Assembly (NCBI RefSeq): GCF_963678795.1
Contig: NZ_OY787453.1
Coordinates: 1,860,001-1,924,000, forward strand
Reading direction: 5' to 3'
Source: an uncultured Methanoregula sp.
GTDB taxonomy: Archaea; Halobacteriota; Methanomicrobia; Methanomicrobiales; Methanospirillaceae
Length of the DNA stretch: 64,000 nt
The position numbers were made by a program, and so were the translations under genes. Shown here piece after piece: positions 9,049 through 18,493 of this stretch. The stretch's first letter is position 1. Each line of letters starts with the position of its first letter. Under the pieces are notes generated by a model. It saw only the letters and a list, made by a program, of their open reading frames with translations. It had not been told where the DNA came from and searched no databases.

Positions 9049-11556
9049 ATGGATCGGTTTATCTGCATTCACGGTCACTTTTACCAGCCACCCAGGGAGA
9101 ATCCCTGGACTGATGAGGTGGAGGTGGAAGACTCCGCCTACCCGTACCATGACTGGAACGCCCGGATCACCGCCGAATGCTATGCTCCTAACACCGCATC
9201 ACGCATCCTCGATGCAAAAAAGAGCATCATAGATATCGTCAACAACTACCGGGCGATCAGTTTCAACTTCGGACCAACACTTCTTGCATGGCTCGAACAC
9301 AATAATCCCGCCGTATATTCCGCGATACTAGAAGCTGACAAAGAGAGCATGAAACGATTTTCCGGGCATGGATCGGCAATTGCCCAGGTGTACAACCACA
9401 TCATCATGCCTCTGGCAGACAGCCATGACCGGCGCACCCAGGTGATCTGGGGGATTGCGGATTTCGTTCACCGTTTCAGGCGCCGGCCTGAAGGTATGTG
9501 GCTTGCGGAAACCGCCGTTGACCTTGAAACACTCTCGGTACTGGCAGAACAGGGCATTTCATTTTCTATTCTCTCCCCTTCACAGGCATTACGGGTGAAA
9601 GAAATTACCGGCAACGACTGGACCAACGTGAAGAAGGAGACACTTGACATCTCAATGCCGTATCTCTGCCAGCTGCCCGGTAAAAAAACCATTACTCTCT
9701 TCTTTTATGATGACGACATCTCGCAGGAACTGGCATTTGGTTCTCTTCTCGAAAACGGCGAAGTCTTTGCCGACCGGATGATGCACTACGTTTCCAGGAA
9801 CAATAGAGCGGGGGGCCTCCTGAGTGTTGTCTCTGACGGGGAGACCTATGGCCACCACCATCGCTTTGCCGACATGGCACTTGCTTATGCCCTGTACAAC
9901 ATCCAGGAGAAGAGACCGGCCTCTATCACCATTTTCGGGGAGTACCTGGCCCGATATCCCCCGACCCACGAGGTCGAGATCCGTGAAAATACTTCCTGGA
10001 GTTGCCCTCACGGTGTCGAGCGCTGGCAGAGTGACTGCGGGTGCTGCACCCCGGGTAATACCATCCTCGATACGGATGTCCACCCCCGGGGCCCGTCCCG
10101 GGTTCGTGACACCGGAGCCCAACACCGGGGGTGTGCTCTTCTCTGGCGACAGGAATGGAGAAGACCATTCCGGGATGCCATGGACTGGCTCATGAAAGAG
10201 CTTATCACAATCTATGAGACAGGCATGACGGAGTATGTTCAGGATCCATGGAAGGCACGGAATGACTACATCTCGGTTATCCTGGATCGCTCACCGGAAT
10301 CGCTGGACGAGTTTTTTTCAAAGCATGCTTCCCGATCATTATCTGATGAGGAGAGGAGCAGGGCAATCAGGCTTCTGGAGATGCAGAGGCACGCAATGCT
10401 CATGTATACCAGCTGCGGATGGTTTTTTGATGACATCTCCGGAATAGAATCCATCCAGGTCATGCGGTATGCCTGTCGGGCCATGCAGCTTGCACGGGAG
10501 GTTTCTGATATCAATCCCGAACCGGAGTATATGACTTTCCTGAGCAATGCGAAAAGCAATATTCCGGAAAACGGGAGCGGGGCGGACATCTACTTAAACC
10601 ATGTCCGGAGATCCATGGTCGATGTCAACAGGATTGTGTTCAATTATGGATTATCTGAACTGATAACTGATGATAAATCTCCTCTGGTTATCAGGCATTA
10701 TTCCAGGAAGGACGAATCAGTTGAAAAAACAACATCGGGCGAACTCCGGATGGTGACGGGAAAACTGACCCTGCATTCCGAAATAACCTGCGATGACAAG
10801 ACGCTCGAATATGCCATACTCCACCTCGGCAACTATGATTTTATGGGGGGTGTAAGGGAATATACCGGAAACGTGCCCGCCGAACGGATGCATCATGATC
10901 TCAAAGCGGCATTCCAAATGCCGGACATCCCCCTTCTCGTAAAGATCATGGAACGGGAATTTGGCACGTCAACCTATTCCCTCTGGCATCTTTTCAAAGA
11001 CGCCCAGCGGGATACGTTGTTCCGGCTGCTCGGATCAACCCTCGATGGTCTGGAGTCCTCGTTCCGGCAGATCTACCGGCAGCATATCACGCTCATCCAT
11101 GCAATGAAAGAGATGCAGATTCCCGTTCCCAAAATATTCGAAGACCCAGTCTGGTATATCCTCAACAAGGATCTCAACGAAGCGCTCTCGGTAAAGGATA
11201 TCAACCGCCAGAAAATCCGGCAGCTGGTCAACGAGATGGTCCACGGTCAGTTCTCCCCCGATCGCAGTACGCTTGGCTTCACTGCATCCGGGCTGATCAC
11301 GGGTCTTACCAGAAAAATGGCTGCAACACCGGAGGATATCGCAGCAATGGAAGAGATGATTGATCTTTTCAGGATACTTGCCCCGCTTTCCCTGAACTAT
11401 GAACTCTGGGAATGCCAGAACGATTATTTCCATACCGGCAAAAAGGAACTGGCCTTTATGCAGCGCAAGGCAGACAAGGGCGATTCCCATGCGGTTATGT
11501 GGATCTCCCGCTTCAGGGAACTGGGAACCTGGCTCGGGGTGAACTGTAATCCATGA
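9049..11556 (+). CDS. GH57 glycoside hydrolase with long C-terminal region (DUF3536 type)
   Basis: An 835-residue cytoplasmic GH57 protein. The N-terminal catalytic half shows region 1 as HGHFYQPPRE (residues 8-17), the nucleophile region GMWLAETAVD (about 148-157) and the acid region VVSDGETYGHHH (about 263-274). A Cys cluster, SDCGCCTPGN, follows near 330. The C-terminal half (about 370-835) is mostly helical and matches the DUF3536 architecture seen in GH57 proteins of methanogens and bacteria, whose substrate is not well defined. There is no signal peptide. It sits 178 bases after the phosphorylase and 78 before malQ in one direction, so it likely takes part in glycogen remodelling, perhaps as a branching or transferase activity; that is inference from context. 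Confidence 0.8.
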   Translation: MDRFICIHGHFYQPPRENPWTDEVEVEDSAYPYHDWNARITAECYAPNTASRILDAKKSIIDIVNNYRAISFNFGPTLLAWLEHNNPAVYSAILEADKESMKRFSGHGSAIAQVYNHIIMPLADSHDRRTQVIWGIADFVHRFRRRPEGMWLAETAVDLETLSVLAEQGISFSILSPSQALRVKEITGNDWTNVKKETLDISMPYLCQLPGKKTITLFFYDDDISQELAFGSLLENGEVFADRMMHYVSRNNRAGGLLSVVSDGETYGHHHRFADMALAYALYNIQEKRPASITIFGEYLARYPPTHEVEIRENTSWSCPHGVERWQSDCGCCTPGNTILDTDVHPRGPSRVRDTGAQHRGCALLWRQEWRRPFRDAMDWLMKELITIYETGMTEYVQDPWKARNDYISVILDRSPESLDEFFSKHASRSLSDEERSRAIRLLEMQRHAMLMYTSCGWFFDDISGIESIQVMRYACRAMQLAREVSDINPEPEYMTFLSNAKSNIPENGSGADIYLNHVRRSMVDVNRIVFNYGLSELITDDKSPLVIRHYSRKDESVEKTTSGELRMVTGKLTLHSEITCDDKTLEYAILHLGNYDFMGGVREYTGNVPAERMHHDLKAAFQMPDIPLLVKIMEREFGTSTYSLWHLFKDAQRDTLFRLLGSTLDGLESSFRQIYRQHITLIHAMKEMQIPVPKIFEDPVWYILNKDLNEALSVKDINRQKIRQLVNEMVHGQFSPDRSTLGFTASGLITGLTRKMAATPEDIAAMEEMIDLFRILAPLSLNYELWECQNDYFHTGKKELAFMQRKADKGDSHAVMWISRFRELGTWLGVNCNP

Positions 11557-11634
11557 GTGGGAAGAGGGGGACATGATCGATCTGCAGACCCTGCAGCCAT
11601 GCGGGAGTCCTGTTTGTAAAAGCGGGGTGAGATC

Positions 11635-13134
11635 ATGAGCCGGAGAAACAGCGGTATCCTGCTTCATATAACTTCACTCCCCTCGCCATATGGAATCGGG
11701 GACCTGGGACCTTCGGCGTACCGTTTTGCCGGCTTTCTCAGTGACGCAGGCCAGAAATACTGGCAGATCCTCCCTATCACCCAGACCTCCTCATCCTATG
11801 ACCATTCGCCGTATCTCTGCTCATCCGCTTTTGCCGGAAATACGAACCTTATCAGCCCTGAACTGCTGGTGAGCGGTGGTTTCCTGGATAAAGATGATCC
11901 CGGCGATATACCCGGATTCCCGCAGGATTTCGTGGATTTCAGGCAGGTTATACCATATAAAGAGCGCCTGTTTTCCGGTGCATACGAGCGGTTCCTGGTA
12001 ATCCAAAAAGAACGCGACACGTACGAATCCTTCTGTCGGGAGAATGACTGGTGGCTTGATGACTATGCACTCTTCCGGTCGTTACACCGGTTTTACGGTG
12101 AAGTATCCTGGAACCGGTGGCCTGATCTCCTGAAGTTGCGCCGTAAGGAATCGCTTGACGAGATGAACGGGAGGCTGTGTCATGAGACGGGAAAGGAAAA
12201 ATTCCTCCAGTATATCTTTTCAAAACAATGGGACGCACTCCGGCGTTATTGTACAGAGAGGGGTATCCGGATAATCGGAGATCTCCCGCTCTATGTCAAT
12301 TATGATAGTGCAGATGTCTGGACACATCCGGAACTGTTCCAGCTGGATGACCGGTTCCTGCCAACAGGGATTGCCGGTGTTCCCCCGGACTATTTCAGCA
12401 AAACCGGACAACTCTGGAAAAACCCGCTGTACCGCTGGCAGGAACATGAGCGGACCGGTTTTTCCTGGTGGATGAACCGGTTCCGGCAGAATTTTTCTCT
12501 CTTTGACCTCTTGAGGATCGATCACTTCAGGGGACTTGTGGCGTACTGGGAAGTCCCGGCCGGGGCGGTGGATGCAACCTGTGGAAGATGGGTATCCGCT
12601 CCTACGGACTCTTTTTTCCGGGCCTTAACAGAAGCATTCCCAAAGATCCCGGTTATTGCTGAAGATCTCGGGGTGATCACTCCCGATGTCCATGCTGTCA
12701 TGAAGAAATTCTGCCTTCCCGGCATGAGGGTTTTACAATTTGCCTTCACGGATGAGACTCCGGACAATCCCCACGCACCCCATAACCTGTCACAGGAACT
12801 CGTCCTGTATACCGGAACCCATGATAATCCCACGGTCCGGGAATGGCTGGTGGTTCAGGCAACCCCGGAAGACAAGCACAGGTTATACCAGTATCTTGGC
12901 AAGGATCCCGGCCCGGATGAGTTACCGGAAGTCTTCATCCGCATGGCCATGATGTCGGTTGCCGGTACGGTGATAATCCCCCTGCAGGATGTACTCGGTC
13001 TTGGTGCTGGGTCGCGGATGAATATTCCGGGTACTGATGACGGCAACTGGAGATGGAGAGTGCAGGAAAACCTGATGACGGAAAAAGTTGCAGGACATCT
13101 CCGGGACATGACCCGGGTGTATGGAAGAGCCTGA
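11635..13134 (+). CDS. malQ: 4-alpha-glucanotransferase (amylomaltase), GH77
   Basis: Transfers alpha-1,4-glucan segments between chains and releases glucose, supplying longer chains to the phosphorylase. At 499 residues it has the typical length for MalQ. GH77 motifs are present: HITSLPSPYGIGDLGP at the N-terminus, GDLPLYVNYDSADVW (about 222), the nucleophile Asp in LLRIDHFRG (about 293), the acid Glu in VIAEDLGVITPDV (about 342) and TGTHDNPT (about 393). The ATG at 11635 follows GGTGA. It ends the plus-strand glucan set. No GH13 branching or debranching enzyme is seen nearby, leaving the GH57 proteins as candidates for those steps. Confidence 0.92.
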   Translation: MSRRNSGILLHITSLPSPYGIGDLGPSAYRFAGFLSDAGQKYWQILPITQTSSSYDHSPYLCSSAFAGNTNLISPELLVSGGFLDKDDPGDIPGFPQDFVDFRQVIPYKERLFSGAYERFLVIQKERDTYESFCRENDWWLDDYALFRSLHRFYGEVSWNRWPDLLKLRRKESLDEMNGRLCHETGKEKFLQYIFSKQWDALRRYCTERGIRIIGDLPLYVNYDSADVWTHPELFQLDDRFLPTGIAGVPPDYFSKTGQLWKNPLYRWQEHERTGFSWWMNRFRQNFSLFDLLRIDHFRGLVAYWEVPAGAVDATCGRWVSAPTDSFFRALTEAFPKIPVIAEDLGVITPDVHAVMKKFCLPGMRVLQFAFTDETPDNPHAPHNLSQELVLYTGTHDNPTVREWLVVQATPEDKHRLYQYLGKDPGPDELPEVFIRMAMMSVAGTVIIPLQDVLGLGAGSRMNIPGTDDGNWRWRVQENLMTEKVAGHLRDMTRVYGRA

Positions 13135-13332
13135 TCTGGTTTTTTGTTCCATGCCGGGATAACCGGCTCTTATAAAATGAGCTTCCCGGATTTTATTGCA
13201 CCTGGTACCACATGATTACGGAAAGGGTGCAACCATTCAGGGACATAACCAGACAATCCGTGGCAAAGTCTCAAATATAAAACAAAAGGTAATACCTCAC
13301 AATACCGATAGAAAGATGAAGAGAGTCCCATA

Positions 13333-15369
13333 ATGGCTTCAAGACTGATTCGCGAATCCGAGGGTTACGAGCTGTTAAAGAGCATCGGTATACCGGTCCC
13401 CCGTTACCATATCGCACAGACGGCACGGGAGGCAGTACTTGCCGCCCAGGAGATCGGCTACCCGGTAGTACTCAAGATCGTTTCTCCGGATATCAGCCAT
13501 AAGAGCGATGTTAAGGGGGTTGTCACTTCGGTCAAGAACGACGATGAAGTCAGGCAGTCCTTTGAGAAGATCATGGCCGGCGTGAGAGAAAGCCGGCCGG
13601 ATGCACAGGTTGCCGGCATTATTGTTGAGCAGCAGTTACCCCAAGGGCTGGAACTTATCATCGGTGGAAAATCCGATCCCTCGTTCGGGGAGATCCTCAT
13701 GTTTGGCATCGGTGGGAAATTTGTCGACCTCATAAAAGACGTTTCTCTCCGGATCCTTCCGCTGGAGGAACATGCCATCAGGGAGATGGTCCAGGAATTA
13801 TACGGGTATAAATTAATTCACGGGTACCGGGACGAACCCCCCCTTGATGAGAAAGCCCTTATCGATACCCTCGTGAAAATCTCGGCCTTTTTCTATAAGA
13901 ACCCCCACATCGTGGAGTTCGACATCAACCCGTTCGTCTTATATGAGCACGGGGGATGTGCAGTAGATGCACGGTTCATCCTGGATGAGGATCCCAAGAA
14001 GCCGGTATCCCGGGTGCATAACGAAATACCGGCTGAACTATTTGATGCCGGGACCATTGCAGTTGTCGGGGCGTCAGCAGACCCGGGGAAAGTGGGATAT
14101 GCTGTATGCAAAAATCTCCTCTCCTTTCCCGGGACACTGGTTCCGGTAAACCCGAACAAGACCGAAATCCTGGGAAAAGCAACGTTTTCAAACCTCACAT
14201 CCATCCCGGGAAACGTGGATATCGCCGTCATCACCATCCCGGCCCGGGGAATACCGGCAATAGTCGAGGAGGCCGGCATCAAAGGAATCCCGCTGCTTGT
14301 TATCATCTCATCCGGGTTCCGCGAGGCCGGAGATGTTGGCCGTGTTCTTGAAGAGCAGGTGCTCGGAATTGCCCGGAAATATAACACCAGGATCATCGGC
14401 CCGAACTGTCTTGGGATAATGTTCCCGTACCGGAAGATCAATACCACGTTCGATCCCATCTCGCCAAAACCCGGGAAACTCGCTTTTATATCCCAGAGCG
14501 GGGCAGTTATCACGACCCTTGTTGACTGGAGCCTGTCAGAGGATATCGGGTTTTCTGCAGTCATCAGTGTCGGCAACCAGCTCGATCTCGGTTTTGAGGA
14601 ATATATCAACCTCGTAGGAGAAGACGATCACACCCGGGTAATTATTTTGTATATTGAAGAGATCCGGGATGGCCCGAGGTTTATGGAAGTGGTCTCGAAA
14701 GTAACTCCGAAAAAGCCGGTAATTGCGATAAAATCGGGTTCCTCCAGGAAGGGGAAAAAAGCGGCTGCATCGCATACGGGATCCCTTGCAGGAAGTCATG
14801 ACGTGTACCTGGCTGCATTCCAGCAGGCGGGCATGATCACGGTCAGGTCTACACAGCAGGCATTTCATGTAGGGGAGCTCCTTGCATCCGAAGGCTACCC
14901 GAAAGGCAAACGGGCGATAGCGATCACCAGCGCAGGAGGATTCGGTGTCCTTGCTTCAGATTACGCTGAACTTTATGGTATTGAACTCATTGAACTCTCA
15001 CCTGCCCTGCGGGATCAGCTGAACACGGTCCTGCCACAGAGCTGGAACCACGATAATCCCATGGATATTCTGGGAGATGCAAATGCCGGGCGGTTCGCCA
15101 AAGTCTTTGACATTCTCATAGACAACCAGCGGGACTGGGATATCATCTTCATCATCATCGTCCCGTCAGCTCTCGCCGATCCCGTTCTTCTTGCAGAAGA
15201 AGTGGTCAGGTTCTCACAGCGTACCAAAAAGATGATAGTAGGCTGCATGGCCGGCGGGGACAGCATGAAGAAGGCATTCCGGATCTTAAAAGACAACAAT
15301 ATTCCGAATTTCCAGGATATGGAAAGTGCCTTCGAAATTACCGGCATGATCATCCATAACCGGTATTAA
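13333..15369 (+). CDS. acd: Acetyl/acyl-CoA synthetase (ADP-forming), beta-alpha fusion
   Basis: Converts an acyl-CoA, ADP and phosphate to acid, CoA and ATP, or the reverse. Residues 1-225 form the ATP-grasp (beta) domain, with GYPVVLKIVSPDISHKSD near 38-55. A CoA-binding alpha domain begins FDAGTIAVVGASADPGKVGY at about 235, followed by IGPNCLG and by AASHTGSLAGSHDVY (about 476), whose His fits the phosphohistidine of this family. The 678-residue length equals both subunits. The domain order is ATP-grasp first, the reverse of the alpha-beta order I recall for several archaeal single-chain enzymes. A TATA-like AAATATAAAAC lies near 13274. The substrate could be acetate or an aryl/branched acid. 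The five-codon reading frame ending on the start codon (TAATG) is probably chance. Confidence 0.85.
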   Translation: MASRLIRESEGYELLKSIGIPVPRYHIAQTAREAVLAAQEIGYPVVLKIVSPDISHKSDVKGVVTSVKNDDEVRQSFEKIMAGVRESRPDAQVAGIIVEQQLPQGLELIIGGKSDPSFGEILMFGIGGKFVDLIKDVSLRILPLEEHAIREMVQELYGYKLIHGYRDEPPLDEKALIDTLVKISAFFYKNPHIVEFDINPFVLYEHGGCAVDARFILDEDPKKPVSRVHNEIPAELFDAGTIAVVGASADPGKVGYAVCKNLLSFPGTLVPVNPNKTEILGKATFSNLTSIPGNVDIAVITIPARGIPAIVEEAGIKGIPLLVIISSGFREAGDVGRVLEEQVLGIARKYNTRIIGPNCLGIMFPYRKINTTFDPISPKPGKLAFISQSGAVITTLVDWSLSEDIGFSAVISVGNQLDLGFEEYINLVGEDDHTRVIILYIEEIRDGPRFMEVVSKVTPKKPVIAIKSGSSRKGKKAAASHTGSLAGSHDVYLAAFQQAGMITVRSTQQAFHVGELLASEGYPKGKRAIAITSAGGFGVLASDYAELYGIELIELSPALRDQLNTVLPQSWNHDNPMDILGDANAGRFAKVFDILIDNQRDWDIIFIIIVPSALADPVLLAEEVVRFSQRTKKMIVGCMAGGDSMKKAFRILKDNNIPNFQDMESAFEITGMIIHNRY

Positions 15370-15379
15370 AAAAAGTGTT

Positions 15380-15835
15380 TTAATTCTTCACGGAACCGGC
15401 GGGTGCCGCATCTTCAGGAAGCGCCCCGAACGTCACTTCGAGCACCCCGTTCCTGAACGAGGACTGCATCGATGAGACATTAACCGGGGGCAGGTCAGCA
15501 GTCGAGTGATAGTGATTCATGCTTCCCTCTGCATCGATGACAAGTTTTCCCTCGCGGGCATCGAGCCCGACGGATTCTGCCGTTGCACCCGGCAGCTCCA
15601 CGATCACCTTGACCTCATCGCCTATCCGATGCACTTCCGCTTCCGGTTCTGAACGCGTCCTGTCGGTAAGTGCCGGTTCTTCCGGTACCTGCCCGCGACC
15701 ATCACTGCCAGGTATGACGATTTTATAGCCGTACACCTGGTGTTCGCTGCCGGCAATACCCCGGTTCATCCGGGCAAAGAGGTGGTCGAACATCTCGTCC
15801 ATCTCATGGAACATGTCCCGTGGATCTTCGTACAT
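15380..15835 (-). CDS. Small heat-shock protein Hsp20 (alpha-crystallin family)
   Basis: An ATP-independent chaperone holding unfolding proteins. The 151-residue protein has an acidic N-terminal segment (DMFHEMDEMFDHLF), an alpha-crystallin domain at about 65-140 (VHRIGDEVKVIVELPGA, then FRNGVLEVTFG) and a short tail without an obvious I-x-I motif. The ATG at 15835 follows GGAGGG. It begins 30 bases after the cdc48 stop in the same direction, so it is probably co-transcribed with that unfoldase, linking holding and unfolding activities. Confidence 0.88.
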   Translation of the reverse strand: MYEDPRDMFHEMDEMFDHLFARMNRGIAGSEHQVYGYKIVIPGSDGRGQVPEEPALTDRTRSEPEAEVHRIGDEVKVIVELPGATAESVGLDAREGKLVIDAEGSMNHYHSTADLPPVNVSSMQSSFRNGVLEVTFGALPEDAAPAGSVKN

Positions 15836-15865
15836 GATTATTCCCTCCTTTGTCTATACTCCGGT

Positions 15866-18241
15866 TTAATTCTCAAGCGATTCTGCAAGTTCCCTGATCC
15901 TGGCAAAGTCCTTCTTTCTCTGGTAGGTGGCTTTGCGGAGATCCGCGATCTCCTGCTCACGGGTGTTCTCCGGCAGCATCGCGGACCTCTGTATGATCCG
16001 TGCAGCCTTTTCGAGAATCTCCCGCTGCTCCTGGTTATAGAGCATGGCCCATGCCTGCCGTTCGGACGCCTCGATCGCATCGCGGTCAAGGGAGCCGCGG
16101 ACCCGGGTCAGAGCAGTATCGAAGTGCGCTTTTGTCAGCATAACATTCTTGATCGCATCGGTGCGTTCCTGTTCGGCCCGTGATCCCATCTGGAGGATGA
16201 ACTCCCTCATGGCTGCCATCTTCGCATCCCGTACAAGCGCCTCGATATCGGCACCGACATAGCCTTCGGTCTGCCTCACCAGTTCGTCGACATTCACATC
16301 CTTTGCAAGGATGCTCCCGGTCTCACCGCCAAGGTAGACCTCGAAGATCTTCCTGCGGCTCTCTTCATCCGGGGCAGGGACATATATATGCCGCTCAAGC
16401 CGGCCGGGCCGGAGCAGGGCATCGTCAAGCATGTCCGGGCGGTTAGTGGCCGCGAGGATAGTAACATCCTTGAGCTCTTCCATCCCGTCCAATTCGGTCA
16501 GGATCTGGGAGACCACGCTCTCGGTCACATGCGAACTGCCCTGATAGGATCCTCTTTTCGGCACCAGCGCATCGACCTCGTCGAAGAATATGATCGATGG
16601 GGATGCCTGCCGTGCCTTGCGGAAGATCTCCCGCACGCCCTTCTCGGACTCGCCGACCCACTTGGAAAGGAGCTCGGGACCCTTGATGGCGATGAAGTTG
16701 CATTCGCTCTCGTTTGCCACTGCCTTTGCCAGCAGGGTCTTGCCGGTACCGGGCGGGCCGAACAGGAGGATTCCTTTCGGGGGCTTTGTCTTGAGCCGTT
16801 CAAAGATATCCGGATACTTCAGCGGCCATTCAACAGCCTCCCTGAGTTCCTGTTTCACGTCCTCAAGGCCACCTACTTGTTTCCACGTGATGTCCGGAAC
16901 CTCGACAAGCACTTCGCGCATTGCAGAGGGCTCGACATGTTTCCGGGCCTCGGCAAAATCCTCACCCGTTACCTTCAGCTGATCGAGCACCTCGTTGGGA
17001 ATGTCCTCGTCAAGCTTGATCTGCGGGATGACCTTGCGGAGCGCATGCATGGCCGCTTCCTTGACGAGGAGGGCAATATCTGCACCGACAAACCCGTGGG
17101 TCGAGTTGGCGTATTCATCGATCTTCACATCATCCGCAAGGGGAACACCCCTCGTATGAACCTGGAAGATCTCCATCCGGCCTTTCTTGTCCGGGATACC
17201 AATCTCTATCTCCCGGTCGAACCGTCCACCGCGCCGGAGGGCAGGGTCAATGGAATCCGGCAGGTTGGTTGCCGCGATGACGATGACCTGGCCCCGGCTC
17301 TTCAGCCCGTCCATGAGTGCCAGGAGCTGGGCAACTACCCGGCGCTCGACCTCTCCCTTGGTCTCCTCACGCTTGGGAGCGATCGCGTCGATCTCATCGA
17401 TGAATATGATTGCAGGGGCGTTTTGTTCGGCGTCCTCAAATTTTTCTCGGAGCCCTTTCTCGCTCTCGCCGTAATACTTGCTCATGATCTCCGGGCCGGA
17501 GAGGGTGATGAAATGGGCGTCCACCTCGTTTGCCACCGCTTTTGCGATCAGGGTCTTGCCGGTCCCGGGGGGACCGTAGAGCAGCACGCCCCTGGGGGGC
17601 TGGATTCCCAGCCGCTCGAAGATCTCCGGGTGGCGGAGCGGGAGCTCGATCATCTCGCGGACGAGCTGCAGTTCGCGCCCAAGACCGCCGATATCCTCGT
17701 AGTGGATATCGGAGACTTCCCGCTTGCCCTCTTCGGGTTTGTAGGGCTCCTCCTTGAGTTCGATCTCAGTCGAGTCCGTAACAATAACAAGACCCTTTGG
17801 TTGAACTTTTGTTACAACGAATGTAATCCCATTGCCAAGAATATTGAGACGAACTGCCTGTCCTTCAAAAACAGGTCGTCCATGCAACACTCTGGCGAGA
17901 TACTGTTCACCCCCGACCAGGGATATCGGTTGGGTCGGCTGGATCACAACCTTCTTGGCATACTCGGCTTCGGATTTCCGTATCTTCACCCTCTCGTCAA
18001 TACCGGTCCCGGTATTTCCACGGATGATTCCGTCAATCCGGAGGATGCCGTACCCGGTGTCCTGTGCAAATCCCGGCCAGACTATCGCTGCAGATTTTTT
18101 CTTGCCCTGGATCTCGATCACATCACCGGACACCAGCCCGAGTTTCTTCATCACCTCGACGCTGATCCGGGCAATACCCCGGCCTGCATCATCGTGCGCT
18201 GCTTCCTTAACGGTTACTTCGAAATATTCTTTTTCTGTCAT
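15866..18241 (-). CDS. cdc48: CDC48/p97-type AAA+ ATPase
   Basis: A homohexameric unfoldase (VAT/Cdc48) that extracts and unfolds proteins for proteasomal degradation. It has 791 residues, as is usual. The N domain (double-psi barrel plus Cdc48 domain 2, about 1-185) begins [23 protein letters not shown] domain D1 has Walker [18 protein letters not shown] (about 223) and [15 protein letters not shown]2 has Walker [18 protein letters not shown] (about 497) and [15 protein letters not shown] place the start at 18241 because GAGGTG lies seven bases upstream; the longer reading frame to 18274 has no such site. A TATA box, AATTATATATAAAT, is about 45-60 bases upstream. The following gene is hsp20. 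Confidence 0.95.
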   Translation of the reverse strand: MTEKEYFEVTVKEAAHDDAGRGIARISVEVMKKLGLVSGDVIEIQGKKKSAAIVWPGFAQDTGYGILRIDGIIRGNTGTGIDERVKIRKSEAEYAKKVVIQPTQPISLVGGEQYLARVLHGRPVFEGQAVRLNILGNGITFVVTKVQPKGLVIVTDSTEIELKEEPYKPEEGKREVSDIHYEDIGGLGRELQLVREMIELPLRHPEIFERLGIQPPRGVLLYGPPGTGKTLIAKAVANEVDAHFITLSGPEIMSKYYGESEKGLREKFEDAEQNAPAIIFIDEIDAIAPKREETKGEVERRVVAQLLALMDGLKSRGQVIVIAATNLPDSIDPALRRGGRFDREIEIGIPDKKGRMEIFQVHTRGVPLADDVKIDEYANSTHGFVGADIALLVKEAAMHALRKVIPQIKLDEDIPNEVLDQLKVTGEDFAEARKHVEPSAMREVLVEVPDITWKQVGGLEDVKQELREAVEWPLKYPDIFERLKTKPPKGILLFGPPGTGKTLLAKAVANESECNFIAIKGPELLSKWVGESEKGVREIFRKARQASPSIIFFDEVDALVPKRGSYQGSSHVTESVVSQILTELDGMEELKDVTILAATNRPDMLDDALLRPGRLERHIYVPAPDEESRRKIFEVYLGGETGSILAKDVNVDELVRQTEGYVGADIEALVRDAKMAAMREFILQMGSRAEQERTDAIKNVMLTKAHFDTALTRVRGSLDRDAIEASERQAWAMLYNQEQREILEKAARIIQRSAMLPENTREQEIADLRKATYQRKKDFARIRELAESLEN

Positions 18242-18283
18242 CGTAAAACACCTCGTATATTCAAGGTTTACCATAAGTTAGCG

Positions 18284-18301
18284 TTCAATTATATATAAAT
18301 G
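18284..18301 (-). promoter_or_regulatory. TATA box of cdc48-hsp20
   Basis: An A/T-only stretch (plus strand AATTATATATAAAT within 18286-18300) lies 45-60 bases upstream of the chosen cdc48 ATG, a normal archaeal distance for a short leader carrying the GAGGTG ribosome site. Confidence 0.6.
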
Positions 18302-18493
18302 TTCTGTAAGTTCCCGGCTTGGATTCTCCATTGCTGACCGATGGAATCCCCGGAGGAATACCGCCGTAAATTTGCTAACACAAAAAAGTCTTCGTTATTC
18401 CAACTCAACTTTACTTGTCTGGAGAACAAGCCAGATTTAGTCCAGAATTGAAAAACCGAGCCTTTATCTGGTCTTTATGGCTATAATAAAGGC

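Noticed and set aside
13316-13333. Five-codon leader frame overlapping the acd start (TAATG)
   Set aside because: Too short to support and lacking a ribosome site; probably chance.
16388-18298. 636-codon plus-strand frame antisense to cdc48
   Set aside because: Mirror of a highly conserved AAA+ gene; long antisense frames are expected at this base composition.
18302-18493. TPP riboswitch upstream of thiC
   Set aside because: The conserved CTGAGA and ACCTGA cores of the TPP aptamer are not arranged there.
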